Origin: Betaproteobacteria bacterium
GTDB lineage: Bacteria; Pseudomonadota; Gammaproteobacteria; Burkholderiales; Rhodocyclaceae
Assembly (NCBI GenBank): GCA_009779265.1
Contig: WREP01000025.1
Span: 1 to 36,748 of the forward strand
DNA: 36,748 bases
Reading direction: 5' to 3'
Below the pieces are notes generated by a model. That model was not told the DNA's origin. It saw only the letters and a list, made by a program, of their open reading frames with translations, and ran no database searches. Positions within the stretch are counted from its first letter, which is position 1, and each line of letters opens with the position of its first letter. Of the stretch, positions 7,640-14,831 are shown one piece after another. The position numbers were made by a program, and so were the translations under genes.

Positions 7640-8371
7640 TCACGCCACCCCTTCCCGGCGCTGCTTCCAGCGTCGCCAGAGGACGATGGCGCCCGCGACG
7701 ACGGCGATCACGGCGCAGACGAGGAGCGGATTGATGGCGAGCGAACGCGCTACCGCTGCCACATCCTGCGAATACTGCGCGGCCAGGGCGAGGCCGCCGG
7801 CCGCTACCGAGGCGCCGCCGGAAAGCGCCGTCGGCGAAGCGGCGAGCGGGGCGACGGGAGCGACATCCGGCGACAGGCCGACGCCGGTGACCCGGCTGCT
7901 GCTGGCGGCGTACATTTCCGCCTCGCGGGCGCGGCGCAGCAGAAGCCCTTGAACGACCTGCTTCTTGCCGTTGATGGTGGCCTTGTTCCACAGGGCGAAG
8001 GCGGCGGCAGCCGCGGCCTTGTCGCCGCGATTGTGGGCGGCCAGCACGGTCGAGCGGGCGAAGGCGGCGATGCCGATGTTGTAGGCCAGCGAGACGAGCG
8101 CCGCCAGTTCGCGCGGCGCGGTCGGCAGCCGCAGCAGGGCATGCACCCGCACGCTCAAATCGGTCAGGGTGCGGCACAGGTCGGCGTCGGCCTCGGCCTG
8201 CGTCCAGGCGAGGCCGGCGGTAATGTCCGGCCCGGTCTGGCCCCAGCCGATGGTCCACACGCCGGAAATGTCGCGGTAGGCCGTGAGCTTGCAGCCCTCG
8301 GCCTCGGCGATCAACTCGACGCCGGCCCAGAGGATGGGCCAGGGCAGCGAGCGGTCGGGCAGTTTGGCCAT
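7640..8371 (-). CDS. GH24 endolysin (lysozyme) with C-terminal TM segment
   Basis: 243 residues; ATG 8371 lies one base after the tail-tube stop. The muramidase signature has exact T4-type spacing: E25 (IAEAEGC), D34 (YRD) and T40 (VWTIGWG), so it should cleave peptidoglycan. Residues about 45-150 complete the catalytic domain. Then come an Ala/Ser/Pro/Gly-rich linker and a C-terminal TM helix (LLVCAVIAVVAGAIVLW) with a positive tail (RRWKQRREG). An N-terminal signal or SAR anchor is not evident, and no separate holin is seen next to it. The C-terminal anchor is unusual for a phage endolysin. Confidence 0.88.
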   Translation of the reverse strand: MAKLPDRSLPWPILWAGVELIAEAEGCKLTAYRDISGVWTIGWGQTGPDITAGLAWTQAEADADLCRTLTDLSVRVHALLRLPTAPRELAALVSLAYNIGIAAFARSTVLAAHNRGDKAAAAAAFALWNKATINGKKQVVQGLLLRRAREAEMYAASSSRVTGVGLSPDVAPVAPLAASPTALSGGASVAAGGLALAAQYSQDVAAVARSLAINPLLVCAVIAVVAGAIVLWRRWKQRREGVA

Positions 8372-8372
8372 G

Positions 8373-9143
8373 TCAGACACTCGCAACCTGGATGAAGCGG
8401 CCAAAGCGACCGAGCGGGCCGGTTTCCGGCTTGATCGTGTCGGCCAGCGGGTTTAGGGTGAAGGAGTTTCCGGCCAGTTCCTGGCCATTCTGGATCAGCG
8501 CCCAGCCCTGCATCGGGTCGGAACTGACCTTGTAGAACTCGACGATCACCGGCGCATCGTTCTCGGCCAGGTTAACGCCCTCGTAACGCAGTTGCAAAAT
8601 CGGCTGCGAGCGGTTGAAGAAGGGCACCTGTTTGCCACCGGCGTACTCATAGGATGCCTTGAGCGGCATGGTGAGTGGCGGCGTCGGCAGGCCGACGAAT
8701 TCCAGGGTGCCGAAGCGGGCATCGAGGATGTAGTTCTCTTCGCCGACGGTGACCGGCGTGCCGGCGCTGTCGGTGATGACCAGGTTGGAGACGCCGGGAT
8801 ATTCCAGTTTCAGCACATCGCCGACGGCGACCGTGCCGAGATCCTCGCCGGCCACCGTGCCGCCGGGGATTTCGCTCGCCGTACCGTAGAGCAGTTCGCC
8901 GATGGCCTCGGTATCGACCTGGTGCAGGGTGCCAGTCAGGCTCATGGTGGTGGAGGTGACGATGGTGCGCACCGGCAGGCGGCGGCCGCTGTAGCTCTCC
9001 TTGTGCTCCAGCTTTTCCGATTCGGCGGAAATGGAGAGTTCGGAAATGTCGCCCCACCAGCGCCAGCCACCGGCGCCCTCGGCGCCGTAGGGACGGGAGA
9101 AGAGGCGGCCTTGACCGAAGTAATACTGCTCTTGCGTTGCCAT
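8373..9143 (-). CDS. Phage tail tube (major tail) protein
   Basis: 256 residues. MATQEQYYFGQGRLFSRPYG, then ISELSISAESEKLEHKES and the TTMSLTGTLHQVD strand pattern are typical of major tail proteins of Mu-like siphophages of the B3 type. The protein is beta-rich throughout and would polymerise into the tail tube. It follows the gp37-like gene after a 47-base gap that holds a family C repeat, and runs directly into the endolysin gene. Confidence 0.8.
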   Translation of the reverse strand: MATQEQYYFGQGRLFSRPYGAEGAGGWRWWGDISELSISAESEKLEHKESYSGRRLPVRTIVTSTTMSLTGTLHQVDTEAIGELLYGTASEIPGGTVAGEDLGTVAVGDVLKLEYPGVSNLVITDSAGTPVTVGEENYILDARFGTLEFVGLPTPPLTMPLKASYEYAGGKQVPFFNRSQPILQLRYEGVNLAENDAPVIVEFYKVSSDPMQGWALIQNGQELAGNSFTLNPLADTIKPETGPLGRFGRFIQVASV

Positions 9144-9161
9144 TTGGAGACTCCTGTGTTT

Positions 9162-9194
9162 ATGCCGGGTTTCGCTGCGCTCTACCCAGCCTAC
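9162..9194. repeat. Family C repeat (GTAGGCTGGGTAGAGCG type), single arm
   Basis: Reads CGTAGGCTGGGTAGAGCGCA and then GCGAAACCCGGCA on the minus strand. The TAG inside it is the stop codon of the gp37-like gene. Related arms form the large inverted pair at 23509-23586. Confidence 0.8.
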
Positions 9195-9673
9195 GATTGG
9201 CCTGGGTGGCGGCTAAACACCGGCCCCATGCGGGTTGAATGGATGACTGAGGTTTCCCAGGCAGTGGGGAAATAGGCGAAACGTGCCTGGGAGTAATAGG
9301 GCCGTGGCGGCGAGACTGGCGTCAGGCCGCGCACGCATTGCGGTGGCCGCCAGCCGTGCAGGGCCGTGAAAATCTGTGGCAGGTAGCGGCTGGCCTCCTG
9401 GTTGCGGGTTTCGTCGCGGCCCTGGATGGCGCTGGATACGGCGAGGATGACGAGAAAGCGCAAGCGCACCGCCGCCCGCTGCTCATCGGCCTCGCGGATA
9501 TCGTGACCGTCGTAGACCACCCAAACGGCGGGTGCGTGCTGCATTTCTTCCGCTACCACGGTAAGGTCGGCGCGCGTGCCAATCTGCTTGGCCCAGGCAT
9601 CCGGCCCGCTTTGCAAATTCGTCTTGAGGCGCTCGACGATAGCGAGTTCGGCGGCCAGCCAGTCCCAGTCCAT
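9191..9673 (-). CDS. Mu gp37-like (DUF1834) tail terminator-type protein
   Basis: 160 residues starting MDWDWLAAELAIVERLK, with APAVWVVYDGHD and RLRFLVILAVSSA strands. This matches the gp37/DUF1834 family that follows gp36 in Mu-like phages and is thought to act at the head-tail joint or tail end. A TGATG overlap joins it to the gp36 gene. The C-terminal residues (about SRHPGQS) approach a family C repeat that provides the stop, so the natural C-terminus may have been altered. Confidence 0.75.
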   Translation of the reverse strand: MDWDWLAAELAIVERLKTNLQSGPDAWAKQIGTRADLTVVAEEMQHAPAVWVVYDGHDIREADEQRAAVRLRFLVILAVSSAIQGRDETRNQEASRYLPQIFTALHGWRPPQCVRGLTPVSPPRPYYSQARFAYFPTAWETSVIHSTRMGPVFSRHPGQS

Positions 9674-10140
9674 CAGTAGCCTCGCAGGCTATCGTCGGTG
9701 ATCTGGCGTGGAGAAAAGCCAAACACCGTGTCGCCCTCGCCGCCGATGCGCTCGACCGGCGAATCGCCGAGCGGGCAGGCAATCGCCACCTCGCCAGCAG
9801 CGATGGCTTCCAGCATTCGGGTGGCTTCCTTGTAGCGGCGAACCACCTCGGCTTCCGGCGCCAGATCGTCGTACAGGTGGTAGCGGGCGATATCGCAGGT
9901 CAGGCGCGTGAGCAGCGGCGGGGCCGTGCGGAGTTCGCTGCCCGCCTGGCGGCAGCCGATGATCGGCAGACGGTAACGCTGGCCGAGGTAGCCATCGACC
10001 AGCGCCTGCGCATCAGCCAGCGCCGTTTCCGCCACAGCCACCGCGAGCGCCGCTGGCGGCACATGCTCGCGGTCGGTGAGCTGGATCAGTTCCCGCTCAT
10101 CGAAGCGGCAAACCATGTCGGCGACGCTGGCGTAGTTCAT
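9673..10140 (-). CDS. DUF1320 / Mu gp36-like head-tail connector protein
   Basis: 155 residues. MNYASVADMVCRFDERELIQ, then ALVDGYLGQRYRLPI and LTRLTCDIARYHLYDD are the standard landmarks of DUF1320 (Mu gp36), a head completion/connector protein. ATG 10140 follows closely after the DUF2190 stop. The C-terminal GFSPRQITDDSLRGY is also typical of the family. Confidence 0.9.
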   Translation of the reverse strand: MNYASVADMVCRFDERELIQLTDREHVPPAALAVAVAETALADAQALVDGYLGQRYRLPIIGCRQAGSELRTAPPLLTRLTCDIARYHLYDDLAPEAEVVRRYKEATRMLEAIAAGEVAIACPLGDSPVERIGGEGDTVFGFSPRQITDDSLRGY

Positions 10141-10143
10141 GGC

Positions 10144-10503
10144 TTACGGCGCGGCGTGGACGTGCTTGAGAATTTGCACCTCGATCAGGTCGCCCGCCGC
10201 CGTGGCGGCTTGCAGGGCGCGGCCGCAGTGCTCGTCGGCGTCGCCGGTGACGGCATGGCCTTCCGCGCCGGGCTGGACGAAGGCATGCAGCGCGATGGCT
10301 TCGTCGGCCTCGACGATGTAGGACCAGCCGGTGACAACGGCAATCGCCTCGCCAGCGCGGCCGGCGGTTTCGGAAACGCCGATGGCATCCTTGACGCCGC
10401 CGGTGGTGGCGGCGTAGCCGCCGTTGTAGGCGATGAAGCGGTTGGCTGCGACGTCGACGGTCAGCACGCGGGTGGTGGCGTGCAGTTTTTCAAACTGGCT
10501 CAT
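10144..10503 (-). CDS. DUF2190 capsid-associated protein
   Basis: 119 residues, small and beta-rich (VAANRFIAYNGGYAATTGG, ETAGRAGEAIAVVTGWSYIV, DLIEVQILKH), as in DUF2190 proteins that lie next to the major capsid gene in many phages. A role as a capsid decoration or fibre-associated protein is family-based inference. It overlaps the upstream 79-residue gene by four bases. Confidence 0.75.
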   Translation of the reverse strand: MSQFEKLHATTRVLTVDVAANRFIAYNGGYAATTGGVKDAIGVSETAGRAGEAIAVVTGWSYIVEADEAIALHAFVQPGAEGHAVTGDADEHCGRALQAATAAGDLIEVQILKHVHAAP

Positions 10504-10739
10504 TTGGCGGCTCCTTTTTTGGCGGTGGCCTTGGGTGCGGTGGCGGCAGCAGGGGATTCCTCAGCCTCCCCCTCTCCCCGGCCCTCTCCCGCGAGGGGAG
10601 AGGTCGTAGCGATGGCTTTCAGCCGCAGCAACTGCTTGATGTCGGCGGCAGCTGCCGCTTCCGGCAGCGGGTCGCCGGGCATCAGGTCGACGCGCTTGCC
10701 GGCAACGGTGAGCGCGATGCGGGTTTTCGCTGTATACAT
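10500..10739 (-). CDS. Small phage head protein, unknown function
   Basis: 79 residues. The first 45 (MYTAKTRIALTVAGKRVDLM and onward to KQLLRLKAI) resemble the short proteins that follow the capsid gene in Mu-like phages. The rest is a family B repeat (SPLAGEGRGEGEAEESP) followed by a low-complexity Ala/Lys tail. The repeat lies exactly between the folded part and the tail. Confidence 0.65.
   Translation of the reverse strand: MYTAKTRIALTVAGKRVDLMPGDPLPEAAAAADIKQLLRLKAIATTSPLAGEGRGEGEAEESPAAATAPKATAKKGAAK
10566..10605. repeat. Family B repeat (short form), in frame
   Basis: CCTCTCCCCGGCCCTCTCCC/GCGAGGGGAGAGG. It encodes SPLAGEGRGEGE, the same peptide as the copy inside the portal gene at 26090. 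Confidence 0.88.
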
Positions 10740-10752
10740 AGTTGCATCCTCC

Positions 10753-11709
10753 TCAAGCCGGCTCGACGAACAGGAAGCCAGCCGCCGAAGTGGCGATGTT
10801 GGCGCTGCGTTCGAACGTCGCGCCGTACACCCAGGTTTTGCTGGTGTTCTCGTAGTACGGCAGTTCGGCGAAGGGATGGCCTTCCAGAACCGAGGTGAAG
10901 CCCCATGCCGGATCGGCCAGGCTCATGCTGCCGCCGACCGGCGGCACATAGGCGAGGATGGCGACATTGCCCCAGACATCATGCGCCACGTTCTGGCCGT
11001 CGACCCAGATGGCGTCGGCTTCCACAATACGCGGCACGCGCAGGATGGTGGAGAGGTCGGCCAGGGTCGGCAGGCCGATGCGGTCGGTGGGGAAATAGGC
11101 GCGAATCTGCTCGTTGCGGTACAAAGCCGAGAGCACATTGGGCGAGACGATCAAGGTATTGGGCCGGCGGCCCGTTTTGGCGCGGATGGCGTCCGAGGCG
11201 CCGATGATGTCATCCACCGGCTTGCCGGTGCTGGCGCTCCACTTGGCCGCGCCGGTCAGCGTCAGCACGTTGCTGGATGGGTACTGGCCCGCGTCGGTGG
11301 CGAGCGCGGCGGCTTCGACCTCGTAGCCGAGGGTGAGCACGCTGGATGCCGTGGACATGGCGATTTGCGACACGTCCAGGTTGCGCGGCAGGCCGAGGCT
11401 GAAAGCGCCCTGCTGTTCCTCGATCCATTCGCGCGGGATCGGCACTTCCACCGAATGCTGCTCGACGGTGTAGACCGCGCCCTCGTAGCTGACGGTGATG
11501 CGCTTGGTGTGAGCGCCCGGCGCGCGGCGCAGGTTGTACTGCTGCATCGCCTCGTTGCCGAGCTTGGGCACCATGCCCGAGCGCACGGCAAAGGGCAGGC
11601 GTGGGAAGAGAATTTCCGCCACCAGATTGCCCTGCGCCACCTGGGCGAGGAGCAGGCCGGTGAGGATGGGATTTTGCTTGAGGCGGATTTGTTCGAGAGT
11701 CATCGGCAT
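10753..11709 (-). CDS. Major capsid protein
   Basis: 318 residues from ATG 11709 (a second ATG at 11703 is possible). TLEQIRLKQNPILTGLLLAQ, the substrate-like VPIPREWIEEQQ region, GASDAIRAKTGRRPNTLIVS and VWGNVAILAYVP are typical of major capsid subunits of Mu-like siphophages. It lies right after the protease/scaffold gene and before DUF2190 and gp36, the canonical head order. It would form the icosahedral shell. It is one of the few large structural genes with no embedded repeat. Confidence 0.85.
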   Translation of the reverse strand: MPMTLEQIRLKQNPILTGLLLAQVAQGNLVAEILFPRLPFAVRSGMVPKLGNEAMQQYNLRRAPGAHTKRITVSYEGAVYTVEQHSVEVPIPREWIEEQQGAFSLGLPRNLDVSQIAMSTASSVLTLGYEVEAAALATDAGQYPSSNVLTLTGAAKWSASTGKPVDDIIGASDAIRAKTGRRPNTLIVSPNVLSALYRNEQIRAYFPTDRIGLPTLADLSTILRVPRIVEADAIWVDGQNVAHDVWGNVAILAYVPPVGGSMSLADPAWGFTSVLEGHPFAELPYYENTSKTWVYGATFERSANIATSAAGFLFVEPA

Positions 11710-11713
11710 GGCA

Positions 11714-12235
11714 TCAGGCTCCAGCGGTCACGACGGCACGCACGGCGTCGGCGTAGGGGATGGACTTCTCCGCCGCGAGCTTCCTGGCGGCGGCGTCGAT
11801 GGCGGCATCGCCCTGCGGCTTGCCGCCGCCGACCTTGCCGGGGGCGAACTCGCCGAACTGGAGGCCGCTCTGCTGGCGTTCGATCAGGTTCTTGACGAAT
11901 TCGACCGGCGAGAGCTTCCTCGTGGCGTCGCCCTCGGTGAACTCCACCGGCGCGGCGTCGGCCAGCAGATCGAGCACGGCCACCATGGCGCCGACATCCT
12001 TGGGCAGAATGTGGCTGGCGGCTACCTGCGCCTCGGCAAAGGCGATGTGCGACAAATGCCGCGCCTCGCGGCCCCTGGCCTCGATCTCGGCCAGTTGTTG
12101 CTTGATGGTGGCCAGTTCCGCGCGGGCGTTGTCGCGCTCGCCGACAGCCTCGGAAAACTGCGCTTTCAGGGCGGCCAGTTCCGTCTGCGCCGGATCGGCG
12201 GCAGGCGCGGGCTTGGCCTTGTTGTCGTCGCTCAT
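11714..12235 (-). CDS. Nested internal start: head scaffold protein (Mu gpZ-like)
   Basis: An in-frame ATG at 12235 inside the protease gene has a strong ribosome site (AGGAGA at 12241-12246, nine bases upstream). It would give a 173-residue protein starting MSDDNKAKPAPAADPAQTEL. The protein contains a long coiled coil (ELAALKAQFSEAVGERDNAR and onward) and a C-terminal capsid-interaction region. In Mu, scaffold gpZ is made this way from gene I. The independent ribosome site makes separate expression likely here. Confidence 0.7.
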   Translation of the reverse strand: MSDDNKAKPAPAADPAQTELAALKAQFSEAVGERDNARAELATIKQQLAEIEARGREARHLSHIAFAEAQVAASHILPKDVGAMVAVLDLLADAAPVEFTEGDATRKLSPVEFVKNLIERQQSGLQFGEFAPGKVGGGKPQGDAAIDAAARKLAAEKSIPYADAVRAVVTAGA

Positions 12236-12826
12236 CGGATTCTCCTGTAAGGACGGGTGGGATAAAGCGTGGCCGATCCTCACCCCCGACCCCTCTCCAC
12301 TTGTGGAGAGGGGAGGCAAATCCCTCCTCTCTCCCGCTTGCGGGAGAGAGGCCGGGAGAGAGGGCTTGGCAATGTCCTCCGCAAAGGAGATGACACCATC
12401 GGCAGCGGAAAAATGAATGTCGCGCAGCCCTTTGACGGCTGGCGGATGGGCGCCGAGAAAACCGACATGGCGCAGGTAAAGCTGGCCGGGGGTCGGATTG
12501 GACGGGTGCTGCGGCGGATAAAAGGCTGCTGATCGTTTAGGGAAGCGCTGCGCCTTGACCATCTCGGCAAAGGCCGGGTCGACATCTCTGGACTTGGCAT
12601 AAAGCCGCCCGTCCGCGACGTGGATAGAGGTCACCCACCCGTAGGCGGGCGCGTCGACAGAGGGATGCCCAACAACAATGGGGGCTTCGGAGAAGTCCGG
12701 TTTATAGCCGGCGGCGATGGCCGCTAAGTCGGCATCGGAAATATCCCACTCGCCGCCCGCGCGATCGCGGTGCGTGCCGGCGCGGAAAATCTCGAAATCG
12801 GGGAGGGTTACGGTTTCATCAGCCAT
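11714..12826 (-). CDS. Prohead protease with C-terminal scaffold (Mu gpI-like)
   Basis: 370 residues. Residues 1-150 are the protease (FEIFRAGTHRD, PIVVGHPSVDAPAYGW with probable catalytic H54, and FPKRSAAFYPP with probable S99). Residues about 198-370 are the scaffold coiled coil and tail. A family B repeat at about residues 154-187 falls exactly in the linker between the two domains. The gene would process the prohead interior before packaging. It is the first gene after the palindromic promoter-like site at 12832-12878, so it probably opens late operon 1. Confidence 0.88.
   Translation of the reverse strand: MADETVTLPDFEIFRAGTHRDRAGGEWDISDADLAAIAAGYKPDFSEAPIVVGHPSVDAPAYGWVTSIHVADGRLYAKSRDVDPAFAEMVKAQRFPKRSAAFYPPQHPSNPTPGQLYLRHVGFLGAHPPAVKGLRDIHFSAADGVISFAEDIAKPSLPASLPQAGERRDLPPLSTSGEGSGVRIGHALSHPSLQENPMSDDNKAKPAPAADPAQTELAALKAQFSEAVGERDNARAELATIKQQLAEIEARGREARHLSHIAFAEAQVAASHILPKDVGAMVAVLDLLADAAPVEFTEGDATRKLSPVEFVKNLIERQQSGLQFGEFAPGKVGGGKPQGDAAIDAAARKLAAEKSIPYADAVRAVVTAGA
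12277..12364. repeat. Family B repeat (long form) in protease-scaffold linker
   Basis: CCCCTCTCCACTTGTGGAGAGGGG-like and CCTCTCTCCCGCTTGCGGGAGAGAGG-like hairpins in series. They encode SLPQAGERRDLPPLSTSGEG-type sequence between the protease and the internal scaffold start. Confidence 0.88.
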
Positions 12827-12831
12827 GCCGC

Positions 12832-12878
12832 CATCGTGGCGGGCGCGCGGCTGGGGGGAAAATAAAACGTTTTATTTT
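12832..12878. promoter_or_regulatory. Late-operon operator/promoter: 20-bp palindrome plus CATCGTGGC
   Basis: AAAATAAAACGTTTTATTTT (12859-12878) is a perfect palindrome in otherwise GC-rich DNA, 33 bases upstream of the protease start. CATCGTGGC (12832-12840) lies 27 bases away, measured start to start. The same two blocks at the same distance occur at 28221-28267. It sits between the last middle gene and the first head gene, where Mu-type late promoters are expected. Binding by the Mor-family protein or another phage regulator is inference. Confidence 0.7.
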
Positions 12879-12921
12879 TTGCAGGGTAAGGAGCGGATTT
12901 CAAACCCGCTCCTTGCAGGCA

Positions 12922-13227
12922 TCACGTCGGCCTGTGCGTCGTCACGGTGTACCCGTCATGCTGCTCGACTTCCTTGACGCCGGCACCGGTCTTGATCAAA
13001 GCGGGCTTATGAGAAAAAGGCTTCACGGCGAGGGCGAGGAAGTTGCTATTCGTCGACACGCCGCTGAAGCGCATCGCATCGACCTCGACCTTGGCGCTAT
13101 TGATGATGGTCTGCGCGACTTCACAAACGGTTTTGGCGCGCTCAATCTCCATCGGATTGTCTTTGGCGCGAAGGTCTTCCAGTGTTGAAAACAGGTGGTC
13201 GCGCAGGGTTTCAATCGTGTTCGACAT
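12922..13227 (-). CDS. Conserved small protein downstream of HNH gene, unknown
   Basis: 101 residues. MSNTIETLRDHLFSTLEDLR, then KTVCEVAQTIINSAKVEVDA is a helical N-terminal part of a kind often found beside HNH/Mor genes in Mu-like prophages. The C-terminal third is loose. It overlaps the end of the HNH gene by 17 bases and is the last gene before the palindromic site. Function not recognised. Confidence 0.7.
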   Translation of the reverse strand: MSNTIETLRDHLFSTLEDLRAKDNPMEIERAKTVCEVAQTIINSAKVEVDAMRFSGVSTNSNFLALAVKPFSHKPALIKTGAGVKEVEQHDGYTVTTHRPT

Positions 13228-13873
13228 GATCCTTCTCCATTTTGTTGATAACGCGGGTAATGGCCTTTTTCAGATTGACGACTTCTTTCAACTCCGGCGG
13301 CAGGCGATGGATGGTGTTACGCGCCATCAGCTCGCGCCGGGTGACCAGTTCCAGGTTGTCGACAGCGACATTCCTTTTGTTTCCGTCGCGGAATATCAGG
13401 GCGTGTCCTGCCGGCAGTAGGCCGTTGATGGCTTCCCAGTTGAGAATATGGACGCTCCGCCAGCGCCTCTGCATGGGCAGGCCATCGTTGACCTTGCGTT
13501 GCAGGTAGCCATCCTTGCTGATGCGCTCGGCGCCGATCGGCTGATAACGCGCGGCGGCAACGCCGCCCTGATGACCAGGCTTGAACTGCGTCGCCTTCAT
13601 GCCTTCGTAACTCAGGCCCTTCATGCCCTTGTTCCATGACACATGACCCTTGCGAAAACGGGTTTCGGCACCGATAACGCCATTCAGCCGTCTGGCCTTT
13701 TCACTGGTGTAAAAGGCATCGCTCTTCTTCAGTCCGAGCTTCGCCGCCTTTCGATAAACCGCGCCCAGGCTGTAACCAAGGGCGGCAGCAATGGCGCCCG
13801 CGCGCTGATCAGGATAGTTCGCCTTCAGCATTTCGATCTCATCCGGCGTCCAGTTGTTGCGGGCGGCCATCAT
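13211..13873 (-). CDS. HNH endonuclease with N-terminal SANT/HTH-like domain
   Basis: 220 residues. The N-terminus (WTPDEIEMLKANYPDQRAGA, then GYSLGAVYRKAAKLGL) is a Myb/SANT-like DNA-binding fold. Residues about 140-190 hold the HNH core (VHILNWEAINGLLPAGHALI, then FRDGNKRNVAVDNLELVTR). The middle (VSWNKGMKGLSY, TQFKPGHQGG) matches the NUMOD-like segments common in phage HNH proteins. It overlaps the Mor gene by four bases. It could be a homing-type or packaging-related nuclease; no target is visible. Confidence 0.85.
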   Translation of the reverse strand: MMAARNNWTPDEIEMLKANYPDQRAGAIAAALGYSLGAVYRKAAKLGLKKSDAFYTSEKARRLNGVIGAETRFRKGHVSWNKGMKGLSYEGMKATQFKPGHQGGVAAARYQPIGAERISKDGYLQRKVNDGLPMQRRWRSVHILNWEAINGLLPAGHALIFRDGNKRNVAVDNLELVTRRELMARNTIHRLPPELKEVVNLKKAITRVINKMEKDHVEHD

Positions 13874-14277
13874 TCGTCCTCCTTAACCGGCGGCAACGGC
13901 AAGCTCATCTGCCGCCGCTCGCGTTCCAGCCGCCGCTGTTCCTTGACGATCTGCCAGGCGCGTTGATCAGAGATGCCGAATTCGCGGGCCAGCGGGCGCA
14001 GGTTGTTGCCGGTGAAGCGGCTCCACAGCGCCTGATCGCGTGCTGAGAGCAAGAGGTTGGGCAGGTCTTTTGGGAAATACACGTTGGCGCCGCCCATGCG
14101 CCGGGCAATGGCGGCGACCTGCTCGCGGGCGATCATGGCCGCCGCCTGTTCCCGCGCCGCCAGTGATTCGCCCAGCGCGAGCGCGTCGGCCAGCGCCTCG
14201 TACAAACATTCCGCCGTCTCCGCCAGGGTCGGATGCAGGGTTTTCGGCAGGATGTCGTAGAGGGGGGCGTAGTTCAT
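13870..14277 (-). CDS. mor: Mor-family transcription activator
   Basis: 135 residues from ATG 14277, overlapping the upstream stop. A helical N-terminal half leads to GGANVYFPKDLPNLLLSARD, the beta/dimerisation landmark of Mor/C proteins, and a C-terminal HTH (GNNLRPLAREFGISDQRAWQ). Mor proteins bind imperfect dyads next to middle or late promoters and recruit RNA polymerase. It is near the end of the early operon, as in Mu. The twin palindromes at 12859 and 28248 are the best candidates in this window for its binding sites, but that link is inference. Confidence 0.88.
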   Translation of the reverse strand: MNYAPLYDILPKTLHPTLAETAECLYEALADALALGESLAAREQAAAMIAREQVAAIARRMGGANVYFPKDLPNLLLSARDQALWSRFTGNNLRPLAREFGISDQRAWQIVKEQRRLERERRQMSLPLPPVKEDE

Positions 14278-14831
14278 CTGGCCATGCTCAACAGGGTCGA
14301 CCGCAGCGCGGCGGGTTCGATGGCGAATTGCCACAACGGGTTATCCCTGTCGTCGGGACGCAGAACTGGGTCTTTCACGCAGAGCATTTCGTGCGGTATG
14401 AGCAGCAGGTGGTAGCCATCTTTCAGCTTGCCGCCCGGCGCGGTGGCGAAAAACGCGCAGTACAAATCCGGTACCAGCGCCTTGTTGCGCGCCGTGTTGA
14501 AACCCCAGCGGCCATCCGACGGGCGAATGGAACTGTATTTGACGTCTATGGTCAGGTCGCCCACCATGAAATCGAATGAGGGATTGTTGGGTTCGAGATT
14601 GATGTTAGCCGCCATCGCCTCCGGCACCAGTTGCTGAAATTCCGCTTCCGCCGCCGCGCCGAGCTTGCTGGACGAGGTGCCGTACTGCTGCTTGTCGTTT
14701 TCGCGCAGGAGCTTGGCCTTGCGCAGCCAGATGTAGGCGATGTACGGCGGACAGCCGGTTTCGACGCAAACGCCCTTGATGCTGCCAAGGCGCTTGTAGC
14801 ACTCAAATATCTGGTCTTTGTTGTAGCTCAT
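14274..14831 (-). CDS. Probable PD-(D/E)XK-like nuclease, phage-encoded
   Basis: 185 residues. An N-terminal HTH-like part (DQIFECYKRLGSIKGVCVET) is followed by a segment with the spacing of a PD-(D/E)XK core: an acidic residue in AAAEAEFQQLV, then FDFMV, then LTIDVKYSS (D-x-K), and a later strand (PDLYCAFFATA) as in restriction and Holliday-junction nucleases. That assignment rests on motif pattern only. It lies between GemA and Mor with ATGA overlaps, a slot used for accessory genes in Mu-like phages. A DNA-modification or exclusion role is possible. Confidence 0.6.
   Translation of the reverse strand: MSYNKDQIFECYKRLGSIKGVCVETGCPPYIAYIWLRKAKLLRENDKQQYGTSSSKLGAAAEAEFQQLVPEAMAANINLEPNNPSFDFMVGDLTIDVKYSSIRPSDGRWGFNTARNKALVPDLYCAFFATAPGGKLKDGYHLLLIPHEMLCVKDPVLRPDDRDNPLWQFAIEPAALRSTLLSMAR

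Noticed and set aside
7539..8258. A 239-residue minus-strand open frame in another frame of the endolysin region
   Set aside because: Arg/Gly/Pro-rich overlap of the GH24 gene; only its family A tail looks familiar because the repeat is translated there.
9877..11895. A 672-residue plus-strand open frame crossing several genes
   Set aside because: It covers gp36, DUF2190, capsid and part of the protease genes on the minus strand, all with family-level matches; the plus reading is low-complexity.
12859..12878. Rho-independent terminator
   Set aside because: The palindrome is AT-only apart from the central CG, so the stem would be weak, and an identical copy with a matched second block lies upstream of divergent operons; a regulator site fits better.
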